DNA of 32,497 nucleotides from Solirubrobacterales bacterium (GCA_019244745.1 JAFASF010000457.1:1-32497); one strand, 5' to 3'. Positions 7,550 to 16,424 are shown, numbered from the stretch's first letter. Numbers and translations: made by a program. Notes: generated by a model from the letters alone, not told the origin.

Positions 7550-8309
7550 CGCCACGCCCGGACGCGACGAAATGTGGGTTCTCGAAGCCCGGCTTGCCGT
7601 ACCGGAGCGGGTGCCCGCGGAGATCGGTGACGCGTCCGCCGGCGGCTCGCAGCACGGCGTCTCCGGCGGCCGTGTCCCACTCCATCGTCCGCCCGAACCG
7701 CGGGTAGAGGTCAGCTTCACCCGCGGCGATCAGGCAGAACTTCAGCGAGGATCCCGCCGTTACCGATGCGGCCACCCGCCGGCCCGCCGTGAATCGGGCG
7801 AGGGCGTCCGGATCGCCGTGGGAGCGGCTCGAGACGATCGTCGCTCCGTCGGGCGGCGTCGCGCGCGCCGACAGACGCCTTTGGCCGGCGGCATCCTCCA
7901 CCGCGGCGCCCACGCCGGGCGCCGCGGCGAACAGCCGCTCGAGCGCCGGCGCGAAGACGACGCCGAGGACCGGCGCGCCGGCCTCGATCAGCGCGATGTT
8001 GATCGTGAACTCCCCGTTGCGGTCGAGGAACTCCTTGGTCCCGTCCAGCGGGTCCACGAGCCAGAGCTTCCCCGGGCCCACTTTCAGAGACGAGCTTCCG
8101 TTCACGCTCTCCTCGGCCACGATTGCCACACCGGGGGCGATGTCCGACAGCCGCGCGCAGATGATGGCCTGGGCTCGCCGGTCGGCGTCGGTCACCGGCG
8201 AGCCGTCCGCCTTCGCGTCCGCGGCGCATCCGTGGGCGTACACGTCGAGCACCTCTTCGCCCGCGGCGCGGGCGATGCGGATGACTTCTTCAACGAGCGC
8301 GCGGCTCAT
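7536..8309 (-). CDS. cysQ: CysQ-type 3'(2'),5'-bisphosphate nucleotidase / inositol monophosphatase family
   Basis: A 257-aa Mg-dependent phosphatase of the IMPase/CysQ superfamily: Glu66-Glu67 (VAEES), Asp86 and Asp89 (VDPLDGTKEFLDRNGEF) and Asp212 (MEWDTAAGDAVL) supply the metal ligands. The stretch TKEFLDRNGEFTINIALI is characteristic of the CysQ branch, which hydrolyses 3'-phosphoadenosine 5'-phosphate (PAP) to AMP. The neighbour supports this: the gene directly upstream in the same run encodes a sulfotransferase, which makes PAP as by-product. An inositol phosphatase role is the alternative. The ATG at 8309 lies 12 bases after the sulfotransferase stop. Confidence 0.88.
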   Translation of the reverse strand: MSRALVEEVIRIARAAGEEVLDVYAHGCAADAKADGSPVTDADRRAQAIICARLSDIAPGVAIVAEESVNGSSSLKVGPGKLWLVDPLDGTKEFLDRNGEFTINIALIEAGAPVLGVVFAPALERLFAAAPGVGAAVEDAAGQRRLSARATPPDGATIVSSRSHGDPDALARFTAGRRVAASVTAGSSLKFCLIAAGEADLYPRFGRTMEWDTAAGDAVLRAAGGRVTDLRGHPLRYGKPGFENPHFVASGRGDGIG

Positions 8310-8321
8310 CGCATCGGGGAG

Positions 8322-9026
8322 TTATGTCGCGGGGACCGGGGGAGCGTCCTGCGAGCGCCACTCCTGCAGCGCCAGAAGCGAACCGTCAACCACGCGCTCG
8401 CCGAACTCCTTGCTGTCATTGAGGTGCGGGAACGGCATGCTCGGAACCGGCACATCGAGGAACTGGCAGAGGGACTCCCAGCCGTCGCCGACCGACCACA
8501 CGAGCAGCCTCTCGGGCGGCACCGTCAGCTGTACCTCTTCGTTGTAGCGCTCCATCGCGCGGCCCATCCACCCGGTATGGCTGTCACGCTCGCTGATCAA
8601 CCCGCTGTGGCGCCACATCTCCGCCATGAGCTCGGTGTACCCGCGCCACTTCGGATCGACGCGGGCACGGGCATTCGAGAGGTCGCGAATCAACATGTCG
8701 CCGTAGAGCACCCCCCAGATCGTCTCGCGCATGCTGCGCTCCCAGCCATCGGCGTCGCGGACGCTCAGCAGCACCTTGGCGTCCGGATAGACCTCGATCA
8801 GCTCCTTGTAGAAGAACGCTCCGGGCCAGTCGACGGTCGACTGAAAGCCCTCGAACAGCTCCTGCCACGCCGCCTGGCCCTCGAGCGCGCGGTTCCAAGC
8901 CGGCACCTCGTCGAGGTCGCCGAGGACGTTCACCATGTGGTAGCACGGCCCAAGCCCCAGGATCTCCAGCGCCACCTTCTGCGACAGGGTCCCCGTGCGT
9001 GGCAATCCTGCTCCTATCAGCTTCAT
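8322..9026 (-). CDS. sulfotransferase family protein
   Basis: A 234-aa protein whose N-terminus has the sulfotransferase phosphate loop GLPRTGTLSQK (residues 7-17), which binds the 5'-phosphosulfate of PAPS, and the later LLSVRDADGWERSM segment, typical of the 3'-phosphate-binding region. Length and sequence fit the short Sulfotransfer_4-type family (sulfonate transfer to a hydroxyl or amino group). The acceptor is unknown. The ATG at 9026 follows a strong GAGGAGGAG site. It is the first gene of the six-gene run and is divergent from the ftsH gene, 128 bases away. No signal peptide, so it should act in the cytoplasm. Confidence 0.85.
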   Translation of the reverse strand: MKLIGAGLPRTGTLSQKVALEILGLGPCYHMVNVLGDLDEVPAWNRALEGQAAWQELFEGFQSTVDWPGAFFYKELIEVYPDAKVLLSVRDADGWERSMRETIWGVLYGDMLIRDLSNARARVDPKWRGYTELMAEMWRHSGLISERDSHTGWMGRAMERYNEEVQLTVPPERLLVWSVGDGWESLCQFLDVPVPSMPFPHLNDSKEFGERVVDGSLLALQEWRSQDAPPVPAT

Positions 9027-9103
9027 CCGTCATCTCCTCCTCGTGGTGGGAGCGTTCGGTGCACGCTGTGGCCGCGGGTCCCTGAGCCCACGAACACGGT
9101 CAG

Positions 9104-9131
9104 CTGACGCGAGTTGCGCGTGGAGTCTACG
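9104..9131 (+). promoter_or_regulatory. possible ftsH promoter
   Basis: CTGACG at 9104-9109 and TCTACG at 9126-9131 form a weak -35/-10 pair with 16 bases between, placed about 24 bases upstream of the ftsH ATG. The match is only moderate. Confidence 0.3.
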
Positions 9132-9154
9132 GGCGCGCTCGGCGAGGTGCGATC

Positions 9155-11200
9155 ATGATCGATATGGCCGCCGACACAGACCGCCCGGCGGGCGGCACCA
9201 AGAACGTCCCGCCGTCGCCGATGCCCCGCGACGAGGGTGGATGGCGGGTTGCGCCCGCGCCCGATGGTCGCGGCACGCCCGAGCAGCATCAGCCGCGCCC
9301 GCCGCATCGCTGGCGCGGCTTTTGGATCTTCGTGGTCGTGTTGCTGGCGCTCAACTGGATCTTGGTGCTCGCGTTTCAGCCGCCCGGTCAGCCGCGGGTC
9401 ACTGTGCCGTTCAGCCCGTACTTCCTAAATCAGCTGAACGCCGACCAGATCAGCTCGATCTCCTCCAAGGGTGACTCGATCCAGGGCACGTTCAAGAGCA
9501 AGCAGCGCTATCCAGCGAACGACTCGCAGGCGACGCCCACGACGCTGTTCGCCACCCAGGTGCCGTCGTTCTGGAACAGCACCCAGCTGACGGAGCAGTT
9601 GCAGTCCAAGGGCGTCGAGGTTAACGCCAAGAACCCCAATCCGGGGACGTCGCTGCTCGCGGAGCTGTTGCTCGGGTTCGGTCCCACCCTGCTGCTGGTG
9701 GGGTTGTTCGTGCTGCTCGCGCGGCGCGCGACGGCGGGCGGCGGCGTGGGGGGCGCGTTGGGCAACTTCGGCCGTTCGCAGGCGCGGCGGGTCGACCCCG
9801 AGAAGATCCGGGTGACGTTCGTGGACGTCGCGGGGATCGATGAGGCAAAGGCCGAGCTGACCGAGGTCGTGGACTTCCTCAAGACGCCCGAGCGCTTCCA
9901 GCGCCTGGGCGGGCGGGCGCCGCACGGTGTGCTGCTGTACGGGGCGCCCGGAACCGGAAAGACGCTGCTGGCCCGCGCGGTCGCGGGTGAGGCGCACGCC
10001 GCGTTCTTCTCGATCGCGGCGTCGGAGTTCATTGAAGCGATCGTGGGCGTCGGCGCATCGCGGGTCCGGGATCTGTTCGCCAAGGCCAAGGAGGCCGCGC
10101 CGTCGATCATCTTCATCGACGAGCTCGATGCGATCGGTCGCTCGCGGCAGGGCACGATCTCGGTCACCGGCGCGAACGACGAGCGCGAGCAGACGCTGGA
10201 TCAGATCCTGACCGAGATGGACGGATTCGAGCCGAACCAGGCGGTGATCGTGATCGGGGCGACCAACCGTGCCGAGATCCTGGACCCGGCGTTGCTGCGC
10301 CCGGGTCGGTTTGACCGGCGAGTGGCCGTGCAGCCCCCCGACCGCTCCGGGCGCAGGCAGATCCTTCAGGTCCACACGCGCTCGATTCCGCTCGCCGACG
10401 ATGTCGATCTCGACGCGCTCGCGGCCTCCACTCCGGGGATGGTGGGTGCCGACCTGGCCAATCTCTGCAACGAGGCGGCGCTCCTGGCGGCGCGCCGCAA
10501 CCACCAGAAGGTGGAGATGGCCGATTTCACCGAGTCGCTCGAGAAGATCCTGCTGGGCGCGCCGCGGGGAATCCTGCTGAGTCCCGAGGATCGCGAGCGC
10601 ACCGCGTATCACGAGTCCGGACACGCGCTGGTCGGGATGCTCACCCCGGACGCGGACCCGGTCCGCAAGGTGTCGATCATCCCCCGCGGGATGGCCCTCG
10701 GGGTGACCCTCTCCACCCCCGATTCGGACCGGGTGTCGTACTCGCGCGAGGATCTGGAAGCCAAAATCAAGGTTGCCCTCGGCGGACGGGCGGCAGAGGA
10801 GATCGTCTACGGACGGATCACCACGGGCGCCGAGTCCGATATCCAGCAGCTGACGCAGATCGCCCGGCAGATGGTCGGCCGCTTCGGGATGAGCGACAAG
10901 GTCGGCCCGGTCGCCGTGTTGCCGAGCGACGGGCAGGGCGCGCTGCTCCCTGGCGCCAGCGAGACCTCTCCACAGACCCAGTACCTCGTGGACCAGGAAG
11001 TCCGCCGCCTCGTCGACGATGCCCACGACGAGGTGACCCAGCTGCTCTCCGACCATCGCGAGCAGCTCGACAGCCTGGCCCACGCGCTGCTCCAGGCCGA
11101 GACGCTCGACGCCCCCGATGCCTACGCCGCGGCCGGCGTCCAGATGCGGCCGGCCGAGCTGGTCCCGGAGGCCAGCGTGCCGGTCAAAGAGTCCGACTGA
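9155..11200 (+). CDS. ftsH: ATP-dependent zinc metalloprotease FtsH
   Basis: A 681-aa membrane AAA protease. Layout: charged N-terminus, helix 1 at about 56-75, extracytoplasmic domain of about 90 residues, helix 2 at about 168-190, AAA module with Walker A GAPGTGKT (263-270), Walker B IIFIDE (318-323) and arginine finger region LRPGRFDR (381-388), then the metalloprotease domain with HESGH (486-490) and third zinc ligand Asp562. It degrades misfolded or regulated membrane and cytosolic proteins. The ATG at 9155 follows GAGGTG. One oddity is the pore loop, EAIVGVG (294-300), where the usual FtsH sequence is EMFVGVG: the conserved pore phenylalanine is isoleucine. Ftsh proteins with this loop may form a separate branch in these bacteria. 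It leads an operon with two small genes. Confidence 0.97.
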   Translation: MIDMAADTDRPAGGTKNVPPSPMPRDEGGWRVAPAPDGRGTPEQHQPRPPHRWRGFWIFVVVLLALNWILVLAFQPPGQPRVTVPFSPYFLNQLNADQISSISSKGDSIQGTFKSKQRYPANDSQATPTTLFATQVPSFWNSTQLTEQLQSKGVEVNAKNPNPGTSLLAELLLGFGPTLLLVGLFVLLARRATAGGGVGGALGNFGRSQARRVDPEKIRVTFVDVAGIDEAKAELTEVVDFLKTPERFQRLGGRAPHGVLLYGAPGTGKTLLARAVAGEAHAAFFSIAASEFIEAIVGVGASRVRDLFAKAKEAAPSIIFIDELDAIGRSRQGTISVTGANDEREQTLDQILTEMDGFEPNQAVIVIGATNRAEILDPALLRPGRFDRRVAVQPPDRSGRRQILQVHTRSIPLADDVDLDALAASTPGMVGADLANLCNEAALLAARRNHQKVEMADFTESLEKILLGAPRGILLSPEDRERTAYHESGHALVGMLTPDADPVRKVSIIPRGMALGVTLSTPDSDRVSYSREDLEAKIKVALGGRAAEEIVYGRITTGAESDIQQLTQIARQMVGRFGMSDKVGPVAVLPSDGQGALLPGASETSPQTQYLVDQEVRRLVDDAHDEVTQLLSDHREQLDSLAHALLQAETLDAPDAYAAAGVQMRPAELVPEASVPVKESD

Positions 11201-11214
11201 CACCAGGGCAAGAC

Positions 11215-11598
11215 ATGACCGAAGACGTCAACCTCGATCTGCTCGCGGCGTCGTTGCGCGCCGACGCCAGTGACCTCGACGCGTTCGTGGAGGGGCTCGC
11301 GGTCAAGCTCGAGCAGGCACTACCCGGCTCCGTGCACGTCTACCGTTGGCGCACCAGGATGCTCGGGCCAAAGGTGGTGCGGCGGATCAGGATCGACGCC
11401 GGCGACCGGCGCCTCGAGTTGCGGGCGGGAGACGGGTCGATCGAAACGCTGTGCTCTCGGACCTCGAGTGGCATCGTGCTCAAGACCGAAGCGGTCGATG
11501 TCGACACGTGGCTGGACGCGCTTGGCCAGGCGCTGGCCCGCGAGGCGGAGCGCAGTGAAAAGACGAGGCAGGCGCTCGAGCGCCTGCTGATCCGATAG
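11215..11598 (+). CDS. hypothetical protein, 127 aa, partner gene of ftsH
   Basis: It starts at the ATG at 11215, 14 bases after the ftsH stop, with CAGGGC as ribosome site. The N-terminal half is helical (LDLLAASLRADASDLDAFVE), the middle an antiparallel beta part with the basic VVRRIRID, and the C-terminus a long amphipathic helix. There is no membrane segment. I recall similar small proteins next to YbjQ-type heavy-metal-binding-domain genes in actinobacteria, which fits the next gene here, but no function is known. Its stop overlaps the ribosome site of the YbjQ gene, so the two are translationally linked. Confidence 0.75.
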   Translation: MTEDVNLDLLAASLRADASDLDAFVEGLAVKLEQALPGSVHVYRWRTRMLGPKVVRRIRIDAGDRRLELRAGDGSIETLCSRTSSGIVLKTEAVDVDTWLDALGQALAREAERSEKTRQALERLLIR

Positions 11599-11610
11599 GA
11601 GGTGCCAGGT

Positions 11611-12534
11611 ATGGGGTTCTTGAAGCGCGACGACGATGCCCGTCCGGCCGCGGACGATCCGCAGTCCCCGGCGGCGGCGGTCGAGAACGCGCCGCCGGCG
11701 GAGGCGCCGCACGCGGACTCCTACCAGGCGGGTTCGCTCGCCGGCATCCCCGAGTCCGGCCGGGAACGCATCGAGCGGATGAAGAGGGATGTCGCGAGCG
11801 GCTTCTTTACGAGCGATCTCTCGGTCAACGAGTTCCTGCTCGTCAAGTACGCCGGGTTCGAGCCACTTGGGCTCGTGCTCGGAAGCTCGATTTACCACAT
11901 CGGGTTTCAGCAGGCGAACTGGAGCAAGAACCAAGAGATGGGTGTGCTGACCCAGGCCATGTACCACGCGCGTGAGCTGGCGATGACCCGGATGGAGGAA
12001 GAGGCCGACCAACTCGGGGCGGACGGCATCGTCGGCGTGCGCTTGGATATCGGCCGCTACGAGTGGGGCGCCGATCTGGCCGAGTTCATCGCCGTCGGGA
12101 CCGCGGTCAAGCACCGCGAGGGCGAGCTGCATCGAGCGCCGAACGGCAGGCCGTTCACCTCCGACCTCTCGGGCCAGGACTTCTCGACGCTGCTGCGCTC
12201 GGGCTACCGTCCCGTGGGGCTCGTGATGGGTAACTGCGTCTACCACGTTGCCCACCAGGGGCTCCGCGCCGCGTGGAGGCAGATCGGGCGCAACCAGGAG
12301 ATGCCCAGTTACACGCAAGCGTTGTACGAAGCGCGCGAGCTGGCGATGGAACGGATGCAGGTCGAAGCCAAGGAGCTCCAAGCGGTGGGCATCGTCGGCG
12401 CTCAGATCGTCGAACGCAGTCACGGTTGGGGATCGCACGTGATCGAGTTCTTCGCGGTCGGCAATGGCGTCGTTCCGGTCAGCGACGAACACGAGATCGA
12501 CACGCCGGCTCTGGTGATGCCGCTCACCGGATAG
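11611..12534 (+). CDS. tandem YbjQ/heavy-metal-binding (DUF74-type) domain protein, 307 aa
   Basis: The start is ATG 11611 because AGGAGGTG lies at 11597-11604, six bases upstream; a GTG at 11602 lies inside that site. After an acidic, Ala/Pro-rich tail (1-55) come two copies of one domain at about 65-168 and 182-288. Each has FTSDLS, an ELAM-type helix (HARELAMTRM, EARELAMERM) and a C-terminal IVGV...FIAVG / IVGAQ...FFAVG strand pair. This resembles the YbjQ family (PF01906), whose members form pentamers and have been called metal-binding without firm proof. There is no signal peptide. It is the third gene of the ftsH operon. Confidence 0.82.
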   Translation: MGFLKRDDDARPAADDPQSPAAAVENAPPAEAPHADSYQAGSLAGIPESGRERIERMKRDVASGFFTSDLSVNEFLLVKYAGFEPLGLVLGSSIYHIGFQQANWSKNQEMGVLTQAMYHARELAMTRMEEEADQLGADGIVGVRLDIGRYEWGADLAEFIAVGTAVKHREGELHRAPNGRPFTSDLSGQDFSTLLRSGYRPVGLVMGNCVYHVAHQGLRAAWRQIGRNQEMPSYTQALYEARELAMERMQVEAKELQAVGIVGAQIVERSHGWGSHVIEFFAVGNGVVPVSDEHEIDTPALVMPLTG

Positions 12535-12577
12535 GGCGTCACGCGCGCCACCACCGTCCCGCCGCGCCGACCGCCCG

Positions 12578-13768
12578 CTATCTGTAGATCAACTGCTGGC
12601 CGAGGAGGTCGGTGATCGTGACGAACTGGTAGCCCCTACTGACGAGCGTTGCGATCTCGCGCGGGAGCGCGGCGAGCGTCTCGGAGCGGTTGCCGCCGCC
12701 GTCGTGCTGGATGATGATCGCGCCGGGGTGCGCGTTGCCGACGACGTTCTGGTAGATCGCGTCGCTCCCGGGCAGGGCCCAGTCGCGCGGATCGATGTCC
12801 CACTGGATGGTCGTGAACCCCATCGACCGCGCCTCGCCGATCAAGGCGGAGCTGACCGCACCGTACGGGGCCCGGAACAGGCACGGGGTGAACCCGCCGG
12901 TGGCGCCGCGGATCGCCGCCGCCGTCATCTCGATCTGCTGTCTGGCGAAGGACCCGTCGCCGGCGACGTCCGGATGGCTCCAGGTGTGGTCGCCGATCAT
13001 GTCCGCGTCGGCGAGCATCCGCCGTTCGATCGCTCCGCCCTCGCCGTAGGTCGCGATCTGGTCGCCGATCTCGAAGAACGTGGCCGGCACGCGATAGTGC
13101 TCGAGGACGTCGAGGAACTGACCCGTGTCCGGCCAAGGACCGTCGTCAAACGTCAAAGCGATCTCGCGCCGGTTTGTCGGACCGTCGGTGACGAACGACG
13201 CGCCGCTGGCCGTGCAGCCGAGCAATCGGGGGGTGTGCAGGCGCGCGAGCGCCGGGCGGGCGGGGAACAGGATGTAGCACCCGACGCGATCAGGCCGCGA
13301 CGGGGTGCACCCTGGCGGGGCCAGCGTGCTGATCACCTGCCAGCGCAACGGGCGGTACGCCAGTCCGAAGCTAGTGGGAAGGAATGTGGCGGTGAGCTCC
13401 CGCGTGCTGGAACGGGCGATGGTCGCCGGGACCACGTGAGCTGGCCCCGGCCCAGCCGCGGTGATGTGCATGTAGCGCAGCAGCGGCGTCCTTTGGCGGC
13501 GGGCGGGAGGCGCAATGCAGACCTGGCCGCTGACCGTTCCGTTGCCCGCCCGCTCGATCAGCAGGCACAGCGACCGTCGCTCCCGCTGCATGGCGGTCGG
13601 AGAGAACGAGTGGTCGAGCCGCACCGTCCAGACGAGGTCCTGGCCGCTCTGGGTCAGCGATGCCGTTTGGATCGCAAGTGGAACGTGCTGGAGGGTGGCG
13701 GCGCCGGCAGCTGCCGCCGCTGTCGCTGCGAGCACCGCGCCCAACGTGATCAGATGCCCGACCCGCAT
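12578..13768 (-). CDS. secreted polysaccharide deacetylase (NodB domain)
   Basis: The NodB catalytic motifs are complete: TFDDGPWPDT (206-215, Asp208 general base and Asp209 metal ligand), HTWSH with zinc ligands His261 and His265, RAPYGA (299-304), WDIDPRDW (323-330) and the QHDGG histidine His355. Residues 1-24 form a short, Ala-rich signal peptide or anchor. About 175 residues between the signal and NodB domain have cysteine pairs and no recognised fold. It should remove acetyl groups from peptidoglycan or another extracytoplasmic polysaccharide. The ATG 13768 is chosen over GTG 13807 because it puts the signal peptide at the N-terminus. Confidence 0.9.
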   Translation of the reverse strand: MRVGHLITLGAVLAATAAAAAGAATLQHVPLAIQTASLTQSGQDLVWTVRLDHSFSPTAMQRERRSLCLLIERAGNGTVSGQVCIAPPARRQRTPLLRYMHITAAGPGPAHVVPATIARSSTRELTATFLPTSFGLAYRPLRWQVISTLAPPGCTPSRPDRVGCYILFPARPALARLHTPRLLGCTASGASFVTDGPTNRREIALTFDDGPWPDTGQFLDVLEHYRVPATFFEIGDQIATYGEGGAIERRMLADADMIGDHTWSHPDVAGDGSFARQQIEMTAAAIRGATGGFTPCLFRAPYGAVSSALIGEARSMGFTTIQWDIDPRDWALPGSDAIYQNVVGNAHPGAIIIQHDGGGNRSETLAALPREIATLVSRGYQFVTITDLLGQQLIYR

Positions 13769-13840
13769 CCCGCGATAAAGCGTAGGCCGCTCGCCGACGG
13801 AAACCAAGCGCTCCGCGGCTGCCGGGGGCGCAGGAATCGA

Positions 13841-14323
13841 TCAGGTGCTTCGCCGGCGCCGACCGGAGCGGCCCGGGCGCGATGCGAACCACTCCTCATG
13901 GGCCGGTACGGGCTCGTCGACGACCCACAGAAAGTGATAGGCGCCACTGTCGCCGATGAAGCCAAAGTTCTTCTTCAGGTCGGCGACGGTTTCGTCGAAG
14001 CCGCCGCGTGAGCGAAGGTAGTTGCGGAACCCGCCGTGCTCCCTGTCCATGTCGATCATCGTCTGCGCGTTGTCGATCGTGGCCTCGATCTTCGGCCGGC
14101 TTCGGACGACGCGCGGGTCCTCGAGCAAGCGGTCGACCTCGTCGGGTCCGAGCGCCGCCACCGTAGGCGGGTCGAACTCCTTGAACGCCTCGCGGATCCC
14201 GCCCCACTTCGCGTCGATCACTCGCCAGCTCATTCCGGCTTGAAACACCGGCCGGCTCAATGCCTCGAGGTATCCGGCGAGGTTCTTCGGGGCGTGTCGC
14301 GGCGGGGGACTGCCTCTCGGCAT
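13841..14323 (-). CDS. DNA-3-methyladenine glycosylase I (TagI-like), short form
   Basis: A 160-aa protein with the TagI core: RPVFQAGMSWRVIDAKW (about 24-40), where the family binds the base, followed by FKEFDPP, LLEDPRVVRSRPKIEATIDN and the GGFRNYL helix. TagI enzymes excise 3-methyladenine from alkylated DNA. It is shorter than E. coli Tag and shows none of its zinc-ligand cysteines, as in other short actinobacterial members. The C-terminus is basic. The start at ATG 14323 has a GGGAGGAGAG site. It is divergent from the cysteine hydrolase gene. Confidence 0.85.
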   Translation of the reverse strand: MPRGSPPPRHAPKNLAGYLEALSRPVFQAGMSWRVIDAKWGGIREAFKEFDPPTVAALGPDEVDRLLEDPRVVRSRPKIEATIDNAQTMIDMDREHGGFRNYLRSRGGFDETVADLKKNFGFIGDSGAYHFLWVVDEPVPAHEEWFASRPGRSGRRRRST

Positions 14324-14466
14324 CAGGCTCTCCTCCCGATGGTTATAGCGGTGAGGTGATCTTTGCGCGTTTGACGGCTCCGCGTAAGGTTGCGGCACCG
14401 GGCGTACTGGTATTCCGGGACTAGCGCAGTGGCGTCGAGGCGGTGACTCGTAGACTGGGCGGCAAC

Positions 14467-15501
14467 ATGCGAGAGCTCCCGCTTCCGCCGCACTTCGAGC
14501 CGACTCGTGTAGGTGAAGTTTGGCGGGTTCCCTACGAGGAGCGGGCGCATGAGGCCGAGGCGTGGGCCGAGCGGCACGGTCTGCGGCCGGCATCGGAGGA
14601 CGCCTTCCGCTGCTGCCTTCTGGCCGTCGACGTCCAGAACACGTTCTGCATCCCCGACTTCGAGTTGTTTGTCGCCGGGCGCTCGGGGACCGGGGCAGTG
14701 GACGACAACCGGCGTCTGGTCGAGTTCGTGTATCGGAACCTCGGCACGCTCACGCAGGTCTTTCCGAGCCTCGACACGCACCACGCCATGCAGATATTCC
14801 ATGCCGTCTGGCTCGTGGATGAGGCGGGCAACCATCCGCCACCATATACCTTGGTCTCGGTCGAAGACATCGAGGCGGGTCGTTGGAAGATGAACGCCGC
14901 GGTGGCGGAGGCCCTCGGGATTGACGTCGATTACCAGCAGCGCCACCTCGCCCAGTACACGCGACAGCTGGCGGAGGGAGGGAAGTACGACCTGACGATC
15001 TGGCCGTACCACGCCATGCTGGGCGGCATCGGGCACGCACTCGTTTCGGCGGTGGAGGAGGCGATCTTCTTCCACGGCATCGCGCGCCGGAGCAGTCCCG
15101 ACTTCCAGGTCAAAGGTGACAACCCGCTCACCGAGCACTATTCGATGCTCGGGCCCGAGGTAACCAGGGGGCCAGATGATGATCGACTGGGCGGGAGGAA
15201 CATCGAGCTCATCGAAAGGCTGCTCGAGTTCGATGCCGTCGTGGTGGCTGGGCAGGCAAAGAGCCACTGCATAGCCTGGACCATTGATGACCTCCTCGAC
15301 GAGGAAGCGGTGGGACCGCGGCTCGCCGAGCGCACCTATCTCCTCGAGGACTGCACCTCTCCTGTCGTCGTCCCGGGCGTGGTGGACTACACCGACGAGG
15401 CGAATGCCGCGTTTGAACGCTACGCGGCCGCCGGTATGCACGTCGTTCGCTCCACCGATCCGATCGAGAGCTGGCCGGGCGTGGTCCAGCGCGCGGCCTG
15501 A
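14467..15501 (+). CDS. isochorismatase/nicotinamidase-like cysteine hydrolase, 344 aa
   Basis: The isochorismatase-fold signature [10 protein letters not shown] (51-60, catalytic Asp55) and the nucleophile region AKSHCIAWT (Cys268) are both present, with a Lys in the [14 protein letters not shown] stretch (about 173). It is longer than classical nicotinamidases, with an N-terminal extension of about 45 residues, and resembles larger isochorismatase-like hydrolases of unassigned substrate. No signal peptide. The ATG 14467 is used; a GTG at 14443 would add eight residues that do not look conserved. Confidence 0.85.
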   Translation: MRELPLPPHFEPTRVGEVWRVPYEERAHEAEAWAERHGLRPASEDAFRCCLLAVDVQNTFCIPDFELFVAGRSGTGAVDDNRRLVEFVYRNLGTLTQVFPSLDTHHAMQIFHAVWLVDEAGNHPPPYTLVSVEDIEAGRWKMNAAVAEALGIDVDYQQRHLAQYTRQLAEGGKYDLTIWPYHAMLGGIGHALVSAVEEAIFFHGIARRSSPDFQVKGDNPLTEHYSMLGPEVTRGPDDDRLGGRNIELIERLLEFDAVVVAGQAKSHCIAWTIDDLLDEEAVGPRLAERTYLLEDCTSPVVVPGVVDYTDEANAAFERYAAAGMHVVRSTDPIESWPGVVQRAA

Positions 15502-15540
15502 TCTCCCGTCATTCTCCATGAGCGGGCCCAGCGCCCTGGC

Positions 15541-15546
15541 TACCGT
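15541..15546 (+). promoter_or_regulatory. possible -10 element of a leaderless gene
   Basis: TACCGT lies seven bases before the ATG at 15554, the same hexamer found before the gene at 3844. No clear -35 was seen. If real, the transcript begins at the start codon, which is common in actinobacteria. Confidence 0.3.
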
Positions 15547-15553
15547 GCTCTGA

Positions 15554-16045
15554 ATGAAGGAAGGACATCGCCGCCAAGTCGAGGCCATGCTGGACGAGGC
15601 CGCTGCCGAGCACGATCGTCTCGTGTCCTATCTCTCGCCCGCCATGCGTGCATCGCTTCCCGTCGACGCGCAGGGGATCACCCGCGCGATCGACCACCTT
15701 GCGGCCGCAGCGGGCTTTTCGGACAGCGAGCGCCGCGCTCTTATTCGCGCGCACGGGCTCAATCCCGCGGTGCTGCACGCCCGCGTGTTCGGCTCGGAAC
15801 CTCTGGCGCAGGAGACAGTTATCGGCGCCTTCGTTGAGGGCGCTCGCGTGCGTGCCGATGCCCTGGCCGTCCTGGCCGATGCGGTGGGCGGGGAGCCGCT
15901 GGGCCAACAGGTGCGGATGCTGCTCACCGCCAACCCGCCTCCGGTCGGGGGCCGAGGAACCGGCGTCACCTCCGCGCTGCGGGACACCTATGCTGCCCAC
16001 GAACGCGCGGTCGTCCTGATCGCGACGAATCTCGACGACAGGTAG
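15554..16045 (+). CDS. hypothetical protein, 163 aa, helical
   Basis: Not recognised. Predicted to be almost wholly alpha-helical, with Ala/Arg/Glu-rich heptad-like stretches (VEAMLDEAAAEHDRLVSYL near the start and the FVEGARVRADALAVLADAV segment). A Gly/Pro-rich loop (NPPPVGGRGTG) interrupts the C-terminal part. There are no cysteines, signal peptide or membrane segments. The next gene, a cupin, begins ten bases after its stop, so the two probably form one transcript. The ATG at 15554 has no ribosome site and may be leaderless. Confidence 0.65.
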   Translation: MKEGHRRQVEAMLDEAAAEHDRLVSYLSPAMRASLPVDAQGITRAIDHLAAAAGFSDSERRALIRAHGLNPAVLHARVFGSEPLAQETVIGAFVEGARVRADALAVLADAVGGEPLGQQVRMLLTANPPPVGGRGTGVTSALRDTYAAHERAVVLIATNLDDR

Positions 16046-16055
16046 CTTCCACGTC

Positions 16056-16376
16056 ATGCCAGTCATCAACGCCAGCACGCTGCCATCCGGAAACCTGGAA
16101 GGCGCCGCGCACGGTGCGACGATCTCCTTGATCCTGGACCACAGTGAGCCGGGACAGGGGCCTCGGCTACACCGCCATCCCTACGACGAGACCTGGGTCC
16201 TGCAAGAGGGGAGTGTCACCTTTCAAGAGGGCGACAGCCGTCACACCGCGAGGCCCGGCGACATCATCATCGTCCCGGCAGGTGTCGCTCACAAGTTCAC
16301 CAACGATGGACCCGGACGCTCAAACCTGGTCTGCGTCCACGCGAGTCCCACCTTCAAGACCGAATGGCTGGAATGA
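16056..16376 (+). CDS. small cupin-domain protein
   Basis: A 106-aa single-domain cupin. The metal-binding residues of motif 1 are visible in RLHRHPYDETWVLQEG (two His and a Glu) and motif 2 in PGDIIIVPAGVAHKFTN (His). Such proteins are metal-dependent or sugar-binding beta-barrels with many roles; no specific one is suggested here. It follows the 163-aa gene by ten bases and is probably co-transcribed. A candidate terminator begins 24 bases after its stop. Confidence 0.9.
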   Translation: MPVINASTLPSGNLEGAAHGATISLILDHSEPGQGPRLHRHPYDETWVLQEGSVTFQEGDSRHTARPGDIIIVPAGVAHKFTNDGPGRSNLVCVHASPTFKTEWLE

Positions 16377-16399
16377 GATAGCGGCCGGCCGCCGCTGGC

Positions 16400-16424
16400 C
16401 CCCGGGCCTTGATGTGACCCGGGG
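16400..16424 (+). terminator. hairpin downstream of the cupin gene
   Basis: CCCCGGG (16400-16406) and CCCGGGG (16418-16424) form a seven-base GC stem with an 11-base loop. There is no T-tract, as usual in high-GC genomes. Confidence 0.4.

Noticed and set aside
9425-11203. Long open frame (592 codons) opposite ftsH
   Set aside because: It is exactly antisense to a clear FtsH with full motifs. High GC content makes such opposite frames common.
12704-14011. Plus-strand 435-codon frame
   Set aside because: It is opposite the deacetylase and glycosylase genes and has no domain.
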